Shown here: positions 1 through 9,596 of the stretch, one piece after another
Position numbering within the stretch: position 1 is the first letter of the stretch
Layout of the letters: each line of letters opens with the position of its first letter
Origin: Heterobilharzia americana
Taxonomy: Eukaryota; Platyhelminthes; Trematoda; Strigeidida; Schistosomatidae
Reading direction: 5' to 3'
NCBI GenBank assembly: GCA_944470555.2
Contig: OX104134.1
Span: forward strand, 51,823,890-51,887,889
Length of the DNA stretch: 64,000 nucleotides
Position numbers and translations under genes: made by a program
Notes under the pieces: generated by a model
What the model was told of the DNA's origin: nothing
Databases searched by the model: none
The model's input: the letters and a program-made list of their open reading frames with translations, nothing else

Positions 1-234
1 AAACCCTCACTAGTGAAAAAAGATCAGAACCCATGACCTTATATTTCAAAGTTCAGCATTAACACCAATGATCAGGCATAGTGGTCTGCACTGATGAATG
101 GTCAACATATCAACAGCAATTTAAGATTTATACACTAACTTTGACAAACGCCTCATGAATCATTATTGATTGTCTACATACGAATGCATGAGCGATGTCA
201 GGAATCAAAAGACCTATAAATGACGCCGCTCTGG

Positions 235-450
235 ATTCGTTAGGTGGATGACTGTTGCTAATTAACCTTAGCGCTCAGCTTTCAACTAGGCAGTCATGAG
301 TTCGAATCCAGCTCCAGTTACCGAGTTGTGGGCAGCCAGGTAGTCTCATTAGCCATCGGACAATAGTTGTAGCTATTCCCTACCGCATGAATATGCGAAC
401 AGTTCTTGAGCTGCATTTCGATTTCCAGTTGAACGAAGCCTCGAAATGAA
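235..450 (+). mobile_element. tRNA-derived SINE, copy A (divergent)
   Basis: This block has a tRNA-like head with a B-box-like gagttcgaatcc near 299-310, followed by a tail containing gggcagccaggtag. It aligns loosely with the block at 689-880, which has the same order of tRNA-like head, ctcca..taccgag, gggcagccaggtag and an A-rich end. The A-box is weak and the acceptor stem is disturbed, so it is an old copy. The family assignment (tRNA-derived SINE) is inferred from the shared layout. Confidence 0.5.
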
Positions 451-688
451 AAAGATAGAGAATCATCAGTTAACAAAAGCAATGAACATTATCTAGCTAC
501 AGGGAATATGAATAGATCTAGGATGACATTTGATAATGTTGATTCCAGTGCTGTTTTAATATTTTCCCATATTTAAATTTCTTCACCTCATTTAGGCATT
601 CTGTACTTTATGCACCTATTTTTTTCTAATTATCCCCTTTATTACAAGCTATGATGTTCTGAAGTAGATACATCCTATGCTGAGTTGC

Positions 689-880
689 GTGGAGCTGTGA
701 CTCGTTGGTTTACAGTTGACTCTCAACCAATGCATAACGGGTATGAACCTCGCTCCACCTACCGAGGTTTGGGCAGCCAGGTAGCATCACAAGCCCTCAC
801 ACGATAGGTATCATTGCTTACTATACGAATGCGCATAGGGTCGCTGAGTGAATTTAGATGTTAAGTTGAAAGAGAAGTAG
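689..880 (+). mobile_element. tRNA-derived SINE, copy B
   Basis: Positions 689-758 fold as a tRNA-like unit. GTGGAGC at 689-695 is the exact complement of GCTCCAC at 752-758, like a seven-base-pair acceptor stem. An A-box-like gtgactcgttgg and a B-box-like gtatgaacc lie between them. A non-tRNA body follows with the gggcagccaggtag block shared with copy A at 235-450. It reads as a polymerase III-derived SINE rather than a functional tRNA, because the T-arm and anticodon arm are irregular and the body continues past the acceptor stem. Confidence 0.6.
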
Positions 881-1190
881 TTAATACGGGTAACTGTCCA
901 CACTATACGACAAACTTAGCTTTGGCAATCTGTATATCTAAAAGCTAACAAAGCCGAAAGCATACGGTCTAATCATTGCAATACATGACTCAAATATTTC
1001 GGAAGCCGGTGTTCCACTGTCACGATAACTTTGACGAAGGAAAGCCTTTGCGAAAGAGACTAGCATAATGCATCATAAACGAGAAAAAATTGTCACAGAC
1101 CCTACGTAACCTTCTTTGAAAATTTCGGCAAGCCTCTTATGTACCAATTCGTAGGTAATATTAATGTTATTGCTTGTATTATACCGTCGA
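881..1190. other. No recognised feature
   Basis: No long reading frame, tRNA-like fold or similarity to other parts of the window was seen here. Confidence 0.4.
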
Positions 1191-1299
1191 TGAGTGTACG
1201 GAATAGATCGGTCTCTATTGGCATATAGGATCCTGCGCGGATGCCTGTATATTGTCTGTGTTTTTAGTTATGTGATATTGATGGATATTGACTAGCAGT

Positions 1300-1347
1300 G
1301 GAATTCAGGATGCGCATTTCGTCCTATTTTGGACTCGTCAGGTGGAC
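1300..1347 (-). ncRNA. Hammerhead ribozyme motif (minus strand)
   Basis: On the minus strand the core reads CTGACGA, then stem II GTCC-AAAATA-GGAC, then GAAA. A very short palindromic stem III (ATGCGCAT) follows, then C17 and CTGAATTCC. All conserved core bases are present. Stem I is imperfect at positions 1.1/2.1 and 1.4/2.4, so self-cleavage may be weak. The tiny stem III is typical of schistosome hammerheads. Confidence 0.8.
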
Positions 1348-1370
1348 ACACCTATTTCCCAGTGACCGTT

Positions 1371-1446
1371 GTCCCCGGTGGTCTAGTGGATAACGCTCTG
1401 GCGTTTGGAGCGATCGGTCCCGGGTTCGGACCCCGGCGGGAGCAAC
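1371..1446 (+). promoter_or_regulatory. tRNA-like internal polymerase III promoter of the SINE
   Basis: An A box (tggtctagtgg) and a B-box-like gggttcggacc are correctly ordered inside a tRNA-like fold. The T-arm pairs as ccggg-ttcggac-cccgg. The acceptor ends pair except at one position, and the anticodon loop lacks the expected U33. It is therefore a SINE promoter and not a working tRNA gene. Confidence 0.7.
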
Positions 1447-1470
1447 GTCACTCACTGGGAGGCAGGCAAA

Positions 1471-1515
1471 TCCAGGTGAAGAGTTCTGAATAGGACGAAG
1501 TGCGCATTCTAGATC
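1471..1515 (+). ncRNA. Degenerate hammerhead motif (plus strand)
   Basis: The block gtgaaga-gttc-tgaata-ggac-gaag-tgcgcattc aligns to the hammerhead core. The essential first core base C3 is G and the third A of GAAA is G. Stem II can still pair. Cleavage activity is not expected. It is the inverted partner of the intact-core motif at 1300-1347. Confidence 0.6.
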
Positions 1516-3068
1516 CCACTACCACTACTACCTACTATCAATTTTATGATTGGAATATTGTTTTCGAATTAGATATTGGGGAAAGTAGTGATATAAAGTG
1601 GCATGTCTCTCGCTTTCTGCACTACTCATTATTGTTATACTTGGTGCTCGCGTCTATTGGTCAAGACAATCTAAACAGAAAGCGTTTGCCGTTCTAGGCA
1701 AGCCTAGCTTATAATGGAGTATATATCGTTCCTCTGAGGAACCTACGAAACGTTTATCATAAAATGCTCACCTAGTATACCTATTTTTATATATGAAGCG
1801 TAGCAACGTTATCGCAGATGTCGAATACGTCGCCATACTTTTGCTTCAGGGGTATCTCGAATAGCACACGTCGTGAGGAATGCCGTATCACACTGAAATT
1901 AGACGAAAAAAAATGCACAAACCTATTCAACCGACGACACAAGATTGTATTCTAGTATCCTCGGTGAGCTGTGAACCACATGTGTCACTTTCGTCCATCC
2001 CACATGCATAAACATCAGTGTACACCAAAATGCTTATTAAGTAATATCAAAAGTGAAGACACTTTTGTCACCAGGTGGAAAATTAAAACCATTTCTGATT
2101 AGAAATATTTGCATTAGCATAATTATTACTTTTGAAAATATTGCTAATGCAGAAGATATCTTACAAAAATAATCATTTAACTTATGACAGGCTGGATATA
2201 AAATAACAGCTGTCATTATTTCATCGTAATATACCATAGACAAACACAACTTCAAAACATTAAGACGAATATACTTCTTCAATTATAGAGAACCCTAGCT
2301 TCCAGTTTGGCAGCCCTGACTACTCGAAGTCGATGAGTTCATTGAATGAGCTAGTATTATATTACCATGCACCTTAAATGTCTGCAGGCGAACAACGGAA
2401 GCTGTCAGCTGTACACCTATGTCGTAAGCCTCCATACCACCTTGTTCACATTGAACCTGTTATGTCTTCAAATAAAGTGAATTCTGTTGGACAACCAACT
2501 TCGAAAATCACAAGTTAGCTGCAAACACACATTTCCTTACAGCTCTTACAGCAACTTTTCTGAAGAAATGGGTTCACCAAAGCTGGTGGGTAGGCAATGA
2601 TCGGTAAGTTCATCAACTTTTCAGACAACCCCTAAAAGCTGCCTGAAAACGATAGAGATGCAGATACAGGTTATAGTTCGTTTGCTAAGGTGCCAGAAAG
2701 CCTCAGTGTCTGCAGCTGTTCACAAAATCTCCGTTGATACTGGTCTACCCATAACATTCGTTGGAGGATTTGAAATACTGGAAATGAAACTAGATCAAGA
2801 AGATTTTCATAATAGCTTCGTAGGTCGTGCCAATGCACAGACCAACTCTTGTGGTATGCAGAATTATACAACCTCAGCTCCAGCAATATGAAGATGACAT
2901 TAACTGTAATGTTGCATCACATATTTCAAACGGAACTCGCTCACCGTCTTGGGCTGGTACGAAGTCGAAGAAAGGCATCAAACACACACGAATAGAAATG
3001 ACCATTAGAAATAAGTTGTCACTGGTACGCATGATTTACACTTTTCAGGAACAATTAAAATTTTCCAG

Positions 3069-3188
3069 TTAACGCAACTCGAAGGTGCAGGAAACTTCGA
3101 CAGCATCCATAGAAAAATTATGACAGATTGGTTCCGCAGTGTAAGAGACCAAGTAGGTGGGAGAAGAAGGAGACGACTGTCGACTAAG
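3069..3188 (+). CDS. Candidate exon of unknown gene inside the left arm
   Basis: An open 40-codon block runs from an acceptor-like ttttccag (ending at 3068) to a good donor, aag|gtaagc at 3189. It is phase 0 at both ends. The translation starts LTQLEGAGNFDSIHR and ends in a strongly basic run (GGRRRRRLSTK). The same exon lies inverted at 11197-11316, and a truncated copy is on the minus strand at about 8948-9026. I do not recognise the protein. The evidence is splice-site quality and open frame only. A non-coding repeat is the main alternative. Confidence 0.3.
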
Positions 3189-3403
3189 GTAAGCTCGACT
3201 AATTATCAGAGTTACACTCACTTTCAGAGCGGGTAAAACTAAGACAGTAATTCTCATTGCATTTCGATGTCCAACGTCATTGAAAGAAGCAGTTCTGAAT
3301 AAATGACTAAATCCTCGTCGTAAAAATCTGTTAAATAGTTTTTAAGTCTTGTAATAAATGTTTACTCAGTATGAAATTGCGCTTTCTTGTATTTGTAGCA
3401 CCT

Positions 3404-3416
3404 ATGTATTCATGTA
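3404..3416 (-). other. Empty LINE target site in the left arm
   Basis: This is the uninterrupted counterpart of the 13-bp sequence duplicated on both sides of the RTE insertion (5496-5508 and 8723-8735). The left arm therefore lacks the LINE. Confidence 0.85.
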
Positions 3417-3614
3417 GGGTATGACTTATTGAAGGACATGCAATTTTCCGATAGTAATTTTGCATACGGGTGGAGAATGAATAAAGTATTTGGCGTAAGC
3501 AATAGCCCTTCTGGAATGATAGACTGGAGAGTAAACCGTCGTGGAAGGGGGAGAAAAAAGGAAACACACGGGCTGAATGAAACAACACAAGACTAAGCCG
3601 GAAAAAAGTGGGGT

Positions 3615-4114
3615 NNNNNNNNNNNNNNNNNNNNNNNNNNNNNNNNNNNNNNNNNNNNNNNNNNNNNNNNNNNNNNNNNNNNNNNNNNNNNNNNNNNNNN
3701 NNNNNNNNNNNNNNNNNNNNNNNNNNNNNNNNNNNNNNNNNNNNNNNNNNNNNNNNNNNNNNNNNNNNNNNNNNNNNNNNNNNNNNNNNNNNNNNNNNNN
3801 NNNNNNNNNNNNNNNNNNNNNNNNNNNNNNNNNNNNNNNNNNNNNNNNNNNNNNNNNNNNNNNNNNNNNNNNNNNNNNNNNNNNNNNNNNNNNNNNNNNN
3901 NNNNNNNNNNNNNNNNNNNNNNNNNNNNNNNNNNNNNNNNNNNNNNNNNNNNNNNNNNNNNNNNNNNNNNNNNNNNNNNNNNNNNNNNNNNNNNNNNNNN
4001 NNNNNNNNNNNNNNNNNNNNNNNNNNNNNNNNNNNNNNNNNNNNNNNNNNNNNNNNNNNNNNNNNNNNNNNNNNNNNNNNNNNNNNNNNNNNNNNNNNNN
4101 NNNNNNNNNNNNNN
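3615..4114. other. Assembly gap of exactly 500 N
   Basis: A run of 500 undetermined bases separates the inverted arm from the direct-repeat unit. The round number suggests a placeholder of unknown true length. Reading frames that span it are artefacts. Confidence 0.98.
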
Positions 4115-5508
4115 AAATAATGAGATGTAAGATTCACGTTTATCACCATCCTCTCCGTAGCTGTTATCACTTCTAAGTTCGCCGGTCCACTCATATCTCA
4201 ACGTGAAATTGGAGGTTTAATGGATGCTACTACAAATTTTTAATTCCACAATATACGGGACAAGGTGGTTAGAGGTTTTGAGCCGACAGCATTCGTAAGT
4301 TCTACTGTACATCCCCTTAGCACTAATCATCTCACCGCCAAAAAAAACTGATTTCCTACTCTTTCATTTTTACAGCCTACACCTTTCAGCAATACCGCAA
4401 AACAGACAGAACCGGTAGGTTTACTTCGAATTTTGCAATTATATTTGATAACGTGATCAATGCTGCAGTGTACAAAACTAGAACTTTTTTAAAAAGCCCA
4501 ACACTGTAGAAATGAAAATGAATGAGACGCACCAATTGCAACCAATTTCTTGCGAACACTTTCTTTAAGCATAAGTACCATAAAACGACGTGTACTTTTT
4601 CCTTTTTCAGGGGAATGTGCGTGAGCAATGCGATATGTTGCGTAGTTTAATCATAGAATGTGGTCATTTTGCGTCAATAAAGCGGTTAGCACTGAAATAG
4701 TCCTTGAATAAGGCTCGGGTTGTGCGTAAATAAAGCGGTCAGTGCTGAGATAATGGTGTGAATAGCGTATATATTATCATCCATGCGTAAGGGTCATGGT
4801 TTTCTCGTCGAATAATCAACACCTGGAACCGACACCCAGAGAAAGAGGTGTCCGCGTCATCCATTGACTCGCTCGAAATAGGATTGGGCAAAGACAGAAA
4901 TCTACTGGAAAAAGATTATTAAAGGCTTCCAGCATCCTATCCTCAAACAACACCTGAAATCCGGATGCGGGACCTTCAGCATCCAACATTGAACATTAAA
5001 TGTGCAAGCAAAGTAAAATTTCTGTATTGAACTGTAGCTTCTAGGTCTTGAAACCCGGATCGTTTTCTTCTTTCGTATGCCTCCAGTATTCACAAAAATC
5101 TCTTCCGCTCACCTTTTTTTCAATCAGCATGAAGGCGGGTGAAAAAGGGGACATACTGCAGACTGCTATGAAAAATCAGGGCGAAATGCGCTACTTTGCA
5201 GCATTTCTCCCAATTTCACCCTTGTCTTCTGGCCAAAGTCACATTGTTCATAAAATGCTAGGTGCTTTTTCAATTTGCCCCATGTTTCCTCTCGAAACAC
5301 CCCACTTTTTTCCGGCTTAGTCTTGTGTTGTTTCATTCAGCCCGTGTGTTTCCTTTTTTCTCCCCCTTCCACGATGGTTTACTCTCCAGTCTATCATTCC
5401 AGAAGGGCTATTGCTTACGCCAAATACTTTATTCATTCTCCACCCGTATGCAAAATTACTATCGGAAAATTGCATGTCCTTCAATAAGTCATACCTACAT
5501 GAATACAT
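4115..5508 (+). repeat. Direct-repeat unit R1
   Basis: This segment is nearly identical, in the same orientation, to 9586-10980 (offset about 5471). Its left end starts at the gap, exactly where the matching unit continues leftward into the DUF4806-like exon (donor gagat|gtaag). It contains two imperfect copies of an aataaagcgg-centred motif about 60 bp apart (4671-4757). No protein was recognised. Its tail, from about 5295, is also the complement of the left arm near 3404-3614. Confidence 0.9.
5496..5508 (+). repeat. Target-site duplication, left of the RTE LINE
   Basis: Tacatgaatacat at 5496-5508 is repeated exactly at 8723-8735. It occurs once, uninterrupted, at 10969-10981. Confidence 0.9.
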
Positions 5509-5528
5509 TATTATTATTATTATTATTA
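5509..5528 (-). repeat. Trinucleotide 3' tail of the RTE LINE
   Basis: On the minus strand the element ends in (TAA)n directly after the final Asp codon. On the plus strand this is a run of ATT units. Short simple-repeat tails instead of poly(A) are usual for the RTE clade. Confidence 0.85.
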
Positions 5529-7264
5529 GTCCCTTGGGTTCCTAGTGGAACATAGGGCTTCAGTAGCACGCCTCCAGTGACCTCTGTTCTCTGAGATCTT
5601 TTGAACCTGGTTCCACGACAGCCCACAGCCTCTCATTTCCTCCTCGCATGACCTCCTCCATGTCACCCTCGGACGTCCAACTCGTCGCTTCCCATGGGGA
5701 TTCCACTCGAGGGCCTGACGCGTGATGTCCTCAGTCGGCCTTCTCAGTGCATGCCCAATCCATCTCCACTTCTTCCTGCATATTTGTTGCGTGATAGGTT
5801 CTTGGTTGGTTCGTTCCCAGAGTTCCTTGTTGCTTATTTTTTCTGGCCATCTGATCTTCAGCAGCGAGCGTAAGCAGTTGTTGATGAATGTCTGTAGTTT
5901 ATTGGAAATGCCTTTCGTGACGCGCCAAGTCTCTGAGCCATACAAGAGCACTGACTTGACGTTGGTGTTGAAAATCCGTATCTTGTTCCACATGCTGAGT
6001 GCAGAAGATCTCCACACTGGTTTCAGGCTAATGAACGCCTGTCTTGCTTTTCCGATTCTGACTTTGACGTCCTCGTCCGTCCCGCCTGTAGTTGAAACAG
6101 TGCTTCCTAGATAAGTGAAGGAGGTTACTTCCTTCAAGTTTCTCCCGTTGACGGTGATTGGAGTTTGTTGTTGTTGTTGATGGTGGTGGTGCGGTATCTT
6201 CATCACTTCTGTCTTCTCTATATTCACCTGAAGTCCCGTCTTAGCTGCCTCTTCTGTCAACTTGTTAGTTTTTGCCTGCAGATCTTCAAGTTTATGTGAC
6301 ATTAGGCATAAGTCATCGGCGAAATCCAAGTCTTCTAGGTTCTTTTCCGTCGTCCAGTGTATCCCCTTCTTCTCGCTGCCTACTGTTTGCTGCATGATCC
6401 AGTCCACCACAATAAGGAATATCATGGGGGATAGTAGGCAACCTTGTTTCACTCCTGTCTTCACTTCAAAGGCATCACTGAGCTTCCCATTGTGGATTAC
6501 TTGGCATGTGGCATCTTCATATAGTTGTTGAATGAGGCGGATAAAGGTTTGCGGTACTCCGTAGTATTGAAGCAGTTTCCAAATTACTTCTCGGTCGACG
6601 CTGTCAAAGGCCTTCTCAAAGTCGATGAAGTTGAGGTATAGAGCTGATTGCCATTCTACGCTCTGTTCTATGATGATACGAAGCGTTGCAATTTGGTCAG
6701 CACATGATTTGTACTTCCTGAAGCCTGCCTGTTCCGGTCGCAGTTTTGAATCCAGTGCGTCTTTAAGCCTCTCCAGGATGATGCGGCTTAATATTTTACT
6801 TGGGGTGGATAGGAGAGTGATTCCGCGCCAGTTCTTGCAAGCACTGAGGTCTCCCTTCTTCGGCAGTTTGACAAGGTAACCCTTCTTCCAATCGTCAGGT
6901 ACCTTCTCTTCCTCCACACCTTCTGCAATAGTGGTGTGAGCATGTCCGCTGTTGTCTCTGCATCTGTTCTCAGTGCTTCTGGCGGTATTCCATCTGGTCC
7001 TGCTGCTTTCCCGCATTTCAGTAGCTTTATGGCGTTCAGGACTTCCATTTTCGTTGGGGGATTTATGTTCACTTGTAATTCAGCGGCTGCAGGTGGTATT
7101 TCTGGACGAAGTGCAGGTGGTGGTCGATTCAAGAGCTTCTTGAAGTGGTCGGCCCATCGTTTCCTCTGTTTCTCTTCTTTTGTAATTAAATTTCCTTCTT
7201 CATCTTTTATTGGTTTCATCTGTGTTGGTCTCTTCCCTGATAGCAACCTGGTTATTTGATACAA
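5526..7264 (-). pseudogene. RTE ORF, reverse transcriptase part (two frames)
   Basis: Two overlapping frames carry the rest of the protein. The first (7264-6788) has the endonuclease-RT linker and the GPDGIPPEAL motif. After a one-base loss near 6915, the second (7016-5526) carries PDDWKKG, FIDFEKAFDSVD, GVKQGCLLSP and the catalytic FADD (about residues 232-235 of that frame). It ends with the C-terminal region RWIGHALRR. Catalytic aspartates are intact, so the copy died by frameshift and not by active-site loss. The stop codon is the first TAA of the 3' repeat tail. Confidence 0.88.
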
Positions 7265-7269
7265 TGTCG

Positions 7270-8658
7270 TCAGGTCTCTCTTACCTGCAGCCTGTTCTGC
7301 TTCACTTGCCAGTGTTCGTAGAAGTGTCTTTTGTCTTTGCGTGCACTCTTCTTCACTTCTTTATCCAGTGTTTTATACATTGTGCTCAGTTCCTCTTGTC
7401 GTTGAGCATCCTTGCACTGGTTTATCTTCTGCTTCACCATCCTCCTCTCCTCTATCAGCTTCCAGGTATCCGTCGAGATCCATTCCTTGTCTTCTTTCTT
7501 CTTCCTTCCTAATACTGTTGTGCAGGTTTCTTTCCACATAGCTTTCAAAGACTTCCAGTGTTCTTCCACACAGGTTTCTTCAGGGATGTCCCTCGACGTC
7601 TCCCATTTTGTCTTGATGGCTGCTTTGAAGATCTCCTTTGTAGTTTCATCCTTCAGTTTCCGAGTGTTGTACTTGAATTGAGGTCTATCACCAGCTTCCT
7701 TGAAGGCTTTTAACTTGATTTGGAAGGTTCCTTGCACTAGATAGTGGTCTGAACCTACATCTGCTCCTCTTCTTGACCTTGTGTTAAGTAGACTGCGTCT
7801 CCATTTTCTTGAGATTGAGATAAAGTCGATTTGATTTTTAGTGTGTCCATCTGGTGAAATCCATGTCGCTTTGTGGATATCCTTGTGCCTGAACACACTG
7901 CCTCCAATCACCAAATCGTTGAATGCACAGAATTCTGCAAACAATTCTCCATTCTCATTCATTTCACCTAGCGCCTCTCGACCCATGGTTAGTTCTCTTC
8001 CCGTGTTGTCCCCTCCCAGTTTGGCATTCATGTCGCCCATTAGAATTTTGATATCGCCAACTGACGTCTTGTCCAGTGTTGATTGAAGTTGTCTGTAGAA
8101 TTCCTCCTTTTTCTCTTGCTCTGCATTATTTGTAGGTGCATAACATTGTATGATTGTGACCTTTCTTCCTTTTGAGTTGAATCTTGCTGTCATGATCCTG
8201 GAGGAGATTGGTTCCCACTGCATGAGAGCCTTCGATGCTCTTGAGGACATCATGATAGCCACTCCCTCAGTGTGCTCGTGGTTGGCGTCTGGGTGACCGG
8301 AGTAGATTATTGATTCTCCAGTTGACAGTTTGGAGAGTCCACTCCCATTCCATCTGCTTTCGCAAATCCCAAGCACTTCGATGTTATACCTTCTCATCTC
8401 CTTTGCAATCTGGGCTGCCTTACTGGGTTCAAACATCGTGCGGACATTCCATGTCCCCACGTTTACTTTCGCTTTCATCGAGAGAAGACACATCGGCCAA
8501 TTGGCTTCCCGAAGGCTTTCACCAACTGGCGTCATTTCGCCTCTCCGATTCCAGCGGGGAATAAGTTTGTTTTCATTTTTTATATTTTGTTTGTGCTTTG
8601 AAGTTTCTTTAGCGGTTAGATTTGTTTTACGGGGTAGGGTTGCTAGCCCTATGCCCAA
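7270..8658 (-). pseudogene. RTE ORF, endonuclease part
   Basis: This frame encodes the target-nicking endonuclease of the LINE. After about 60 leader residues, the exonuclease-endonuclease-phosphatase domain shows VGTWNVRTM, then CESRWNG with the catalytic Glu, then QCYAPT, then MGDMNAKLG with the catalytic Asp-Asn, and a final GSDHYLV with the terminal Asp-His pair. All the usual catalytic motifs are visible. The frame leaves the element's coding register near 7330, just after RKDKR, and stops at 7270. The RT part continues in another frame. Codons upstream of the first domain motif are open, so the exact start is uncertain. Confidence 0.85.
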
Positions 8659-8722
8659 CCTTCCCTCTTTACCCGGGCTTAGGACCGGCTAGTAACTAGT
8701 AAACTAGTTAACCAGGCGAGGT

Positions 8723-9026
8723 TACATGAATACATAGGTGCTACAAATACAAGAAAGCGCAATTTCATACTGAGTAAACATTTATTACAAGACTTAAAAA
8801 CTATTTAACAGATTTTTACGACGAGGATTTAGTCATTTATTCAGAACTGCTTCTTTCAATGACGTTGGACATCGAAATGCAATGAGAATTACTGTCTTAG
8901 TTTTACCCGCTCTGAAAGTGAGTGTAACTCTGATAATTAGTCGAGCTTACCTTAGTCGACAGTCGTCTCCTTCTTCTCCCACCTACTTGGTCTCTTACAC
9001 TGCGGAACCAATCTGTCATAATTTTT
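8723..9026 (+). repeat. Third, partial copy of the arm sequence, right of the LINE
   Basis: This matches 10969-11272 in direct orientation. It begins with the right target-site duplicate (8723-8735). At 9026 it switches from the arm sequence (tctgtcataattttt) to unrelated DNA, so this is a rearrangement breakpoint. It carries a truncated minus-strand copy of the candidate exon at 3069-3188. Confidence 0.85.
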
Positions 9027-9313
9027 GCTGCATCTTCCCCTGTACTACCACAGACCCACAATGACGACCACTTATGCATCCTGTAAGTTTACATAACAGT
9101 TTACGTCGAACACTTCTAGGTCCCCTAGACTTGAATCGTATATGAAAGAGATAGTTAAATTGCAACACAAAATTATGCGTAAGTTTTAGTTGATAAACGC
9201 ATTATAGTATTCAGAGGGAATGACTGCAAATTTGAAAGTAACAACGAAGCTGCTTTCACTTTTCTCTGCTTATACGCTGAACAGAACGGCATCCTCTAGT
9301 GCTATTTCAACAG

Positions 9314-9596
9314 ATGACTTCCATGCCCACTTTCCACTGGTAACGCAGGACCAGTTAGAATATTCGGAAGCGTTTTTGAAGGATGAAGACTTTAGAGGAA
9401 TATTTGTGTTACAATTATTGAATTCTAAAATTGCAGACCGCGAAGAAGATTACCAAAGTACAAGATGAGCCTAAGTCATCTTTGAAAGTTATGATGAACA
9501 GCATCTTCGAACCTGATCTCGGCATGCAGTTTACCATGCTTGGAACTTCAAGAAAGGCCGGGATCATCAACTATAATTTCTATAAAATAATGAGAT
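9314..9596 (+). CDS. DUF4806-like exon pair with a candidate 31-nt intron
   Basis: The first exon (about 9314-9405) has HFPLVTQDQLEYSEAFLKD and continues through EDFRG. A 31-base interval (9406-9436) starts with GT and ends with ttgcag, and removing it keeps phase 0. The second exon (9437-9596) has SLKVMMNSIF, then GMQFTMLGTSRKAG, then NYNFYKIM, and ends at a strong gagat|gtaag donor. The pattern FPL..L...E..L.D..F followed by a ..G...K...... block resembles the DUF4806 domain common in flatworm and cnidarian repeat-associated proteins. I do not know its function. Alternatively it is a frameshifted pseudogene. The family call rests on pattern memory. Confidence 0.4.

Larger units (their letters stand above)
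1301..1515 (+). mobile_element. Smα-type SINE: tRNA-like core between hammerhead-bearing inverted repeats (left copy)
   Basis: A tRNA-like polymerase III core (1371-1446) sits between two imperfect inverted repeats. The left repeat (1301-1375) carries a hammerhead core on the minus strand. The right repeat (1440-1515) carries a degenerate hammerhead on the plus strand. Matching arm blocks include tgcgcattTcgtcctatt against the complement of aataggacgaAgtgcgca, and cccagtga against tcactggg. Schistosome Smα elements are known to combine a polymerase III promoter with a hammerhead ribozyme, which is the main clue to the organism. The same element appears inverted at 12904-13118. Confidence 0.8.
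1191..3614 (+). repeat. Left arm of a large inverted repeat
   Basis: This arm is the reverse complement of 10771-13228. Paired positions sum to 14385 inward of about 1710 and to 14419 outward of it. The 34-base step is an extra segment present only in the right arm near 12668-12701. I saw only scattered substitutions, for example one base that changes Glu to Val in the small frame at 1500-1697. The arm runs straight into the N gap at 3615. It contains the hammerhead SINE, a candidate exon and unrecognised sequence. Such identity over 2.4 kb means either a recent duplication or an assembly artefact beside the gap. Confidence 0.9.
5509..8722 (-). mobile_element. RTE-type (SR2-like) non-LTR retrotransposon, near full length
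   Basis: This is a 3.2-kb minus-strand insertion with an apurinic endonuclease domain, a reverse transcriptase domain, a 3' trinucleotide tail and an exact 13-bp target duplication. The order endonuclease then RT in a single frame, the RT motifs (GVKQGCLLSP, FADDLCLMS) and the C-terminal region (VLLYGSETW, then RWIGHALRRP) fit the RTE clade. SR2-like elements of this clade are common in schistosomes. Two frame breaks (near 7330 and 6915) make this copy inactive. It interrupts a duplicated unit whose other copies retain the empty site. Confidence 0.9.

Noticed and set aside
1371..1446. Functional tRNA gene
   Set aside because: One acceptor pair is broken, the anticodon loop lacks U33, and it lies inside a SINE palindrome. 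It is a tRNA-like promoter.
3331..4201. Long reading frames spanning the N run
   Set aside because: They exist only because undetermined bases were read through, and the flanking real sequence has no coding support.
4386..4628. 80-codon minus-strand frame (repeated at 9857-10099)
   Set aside because: No known pattern or splice support was seen, and its conservation is due to recent duplication.
8310..8692. Plus-strand frames over the RTE endonuclease
   Set aside because: They are the opposite-strand shadow of a clear endonuclease domain.
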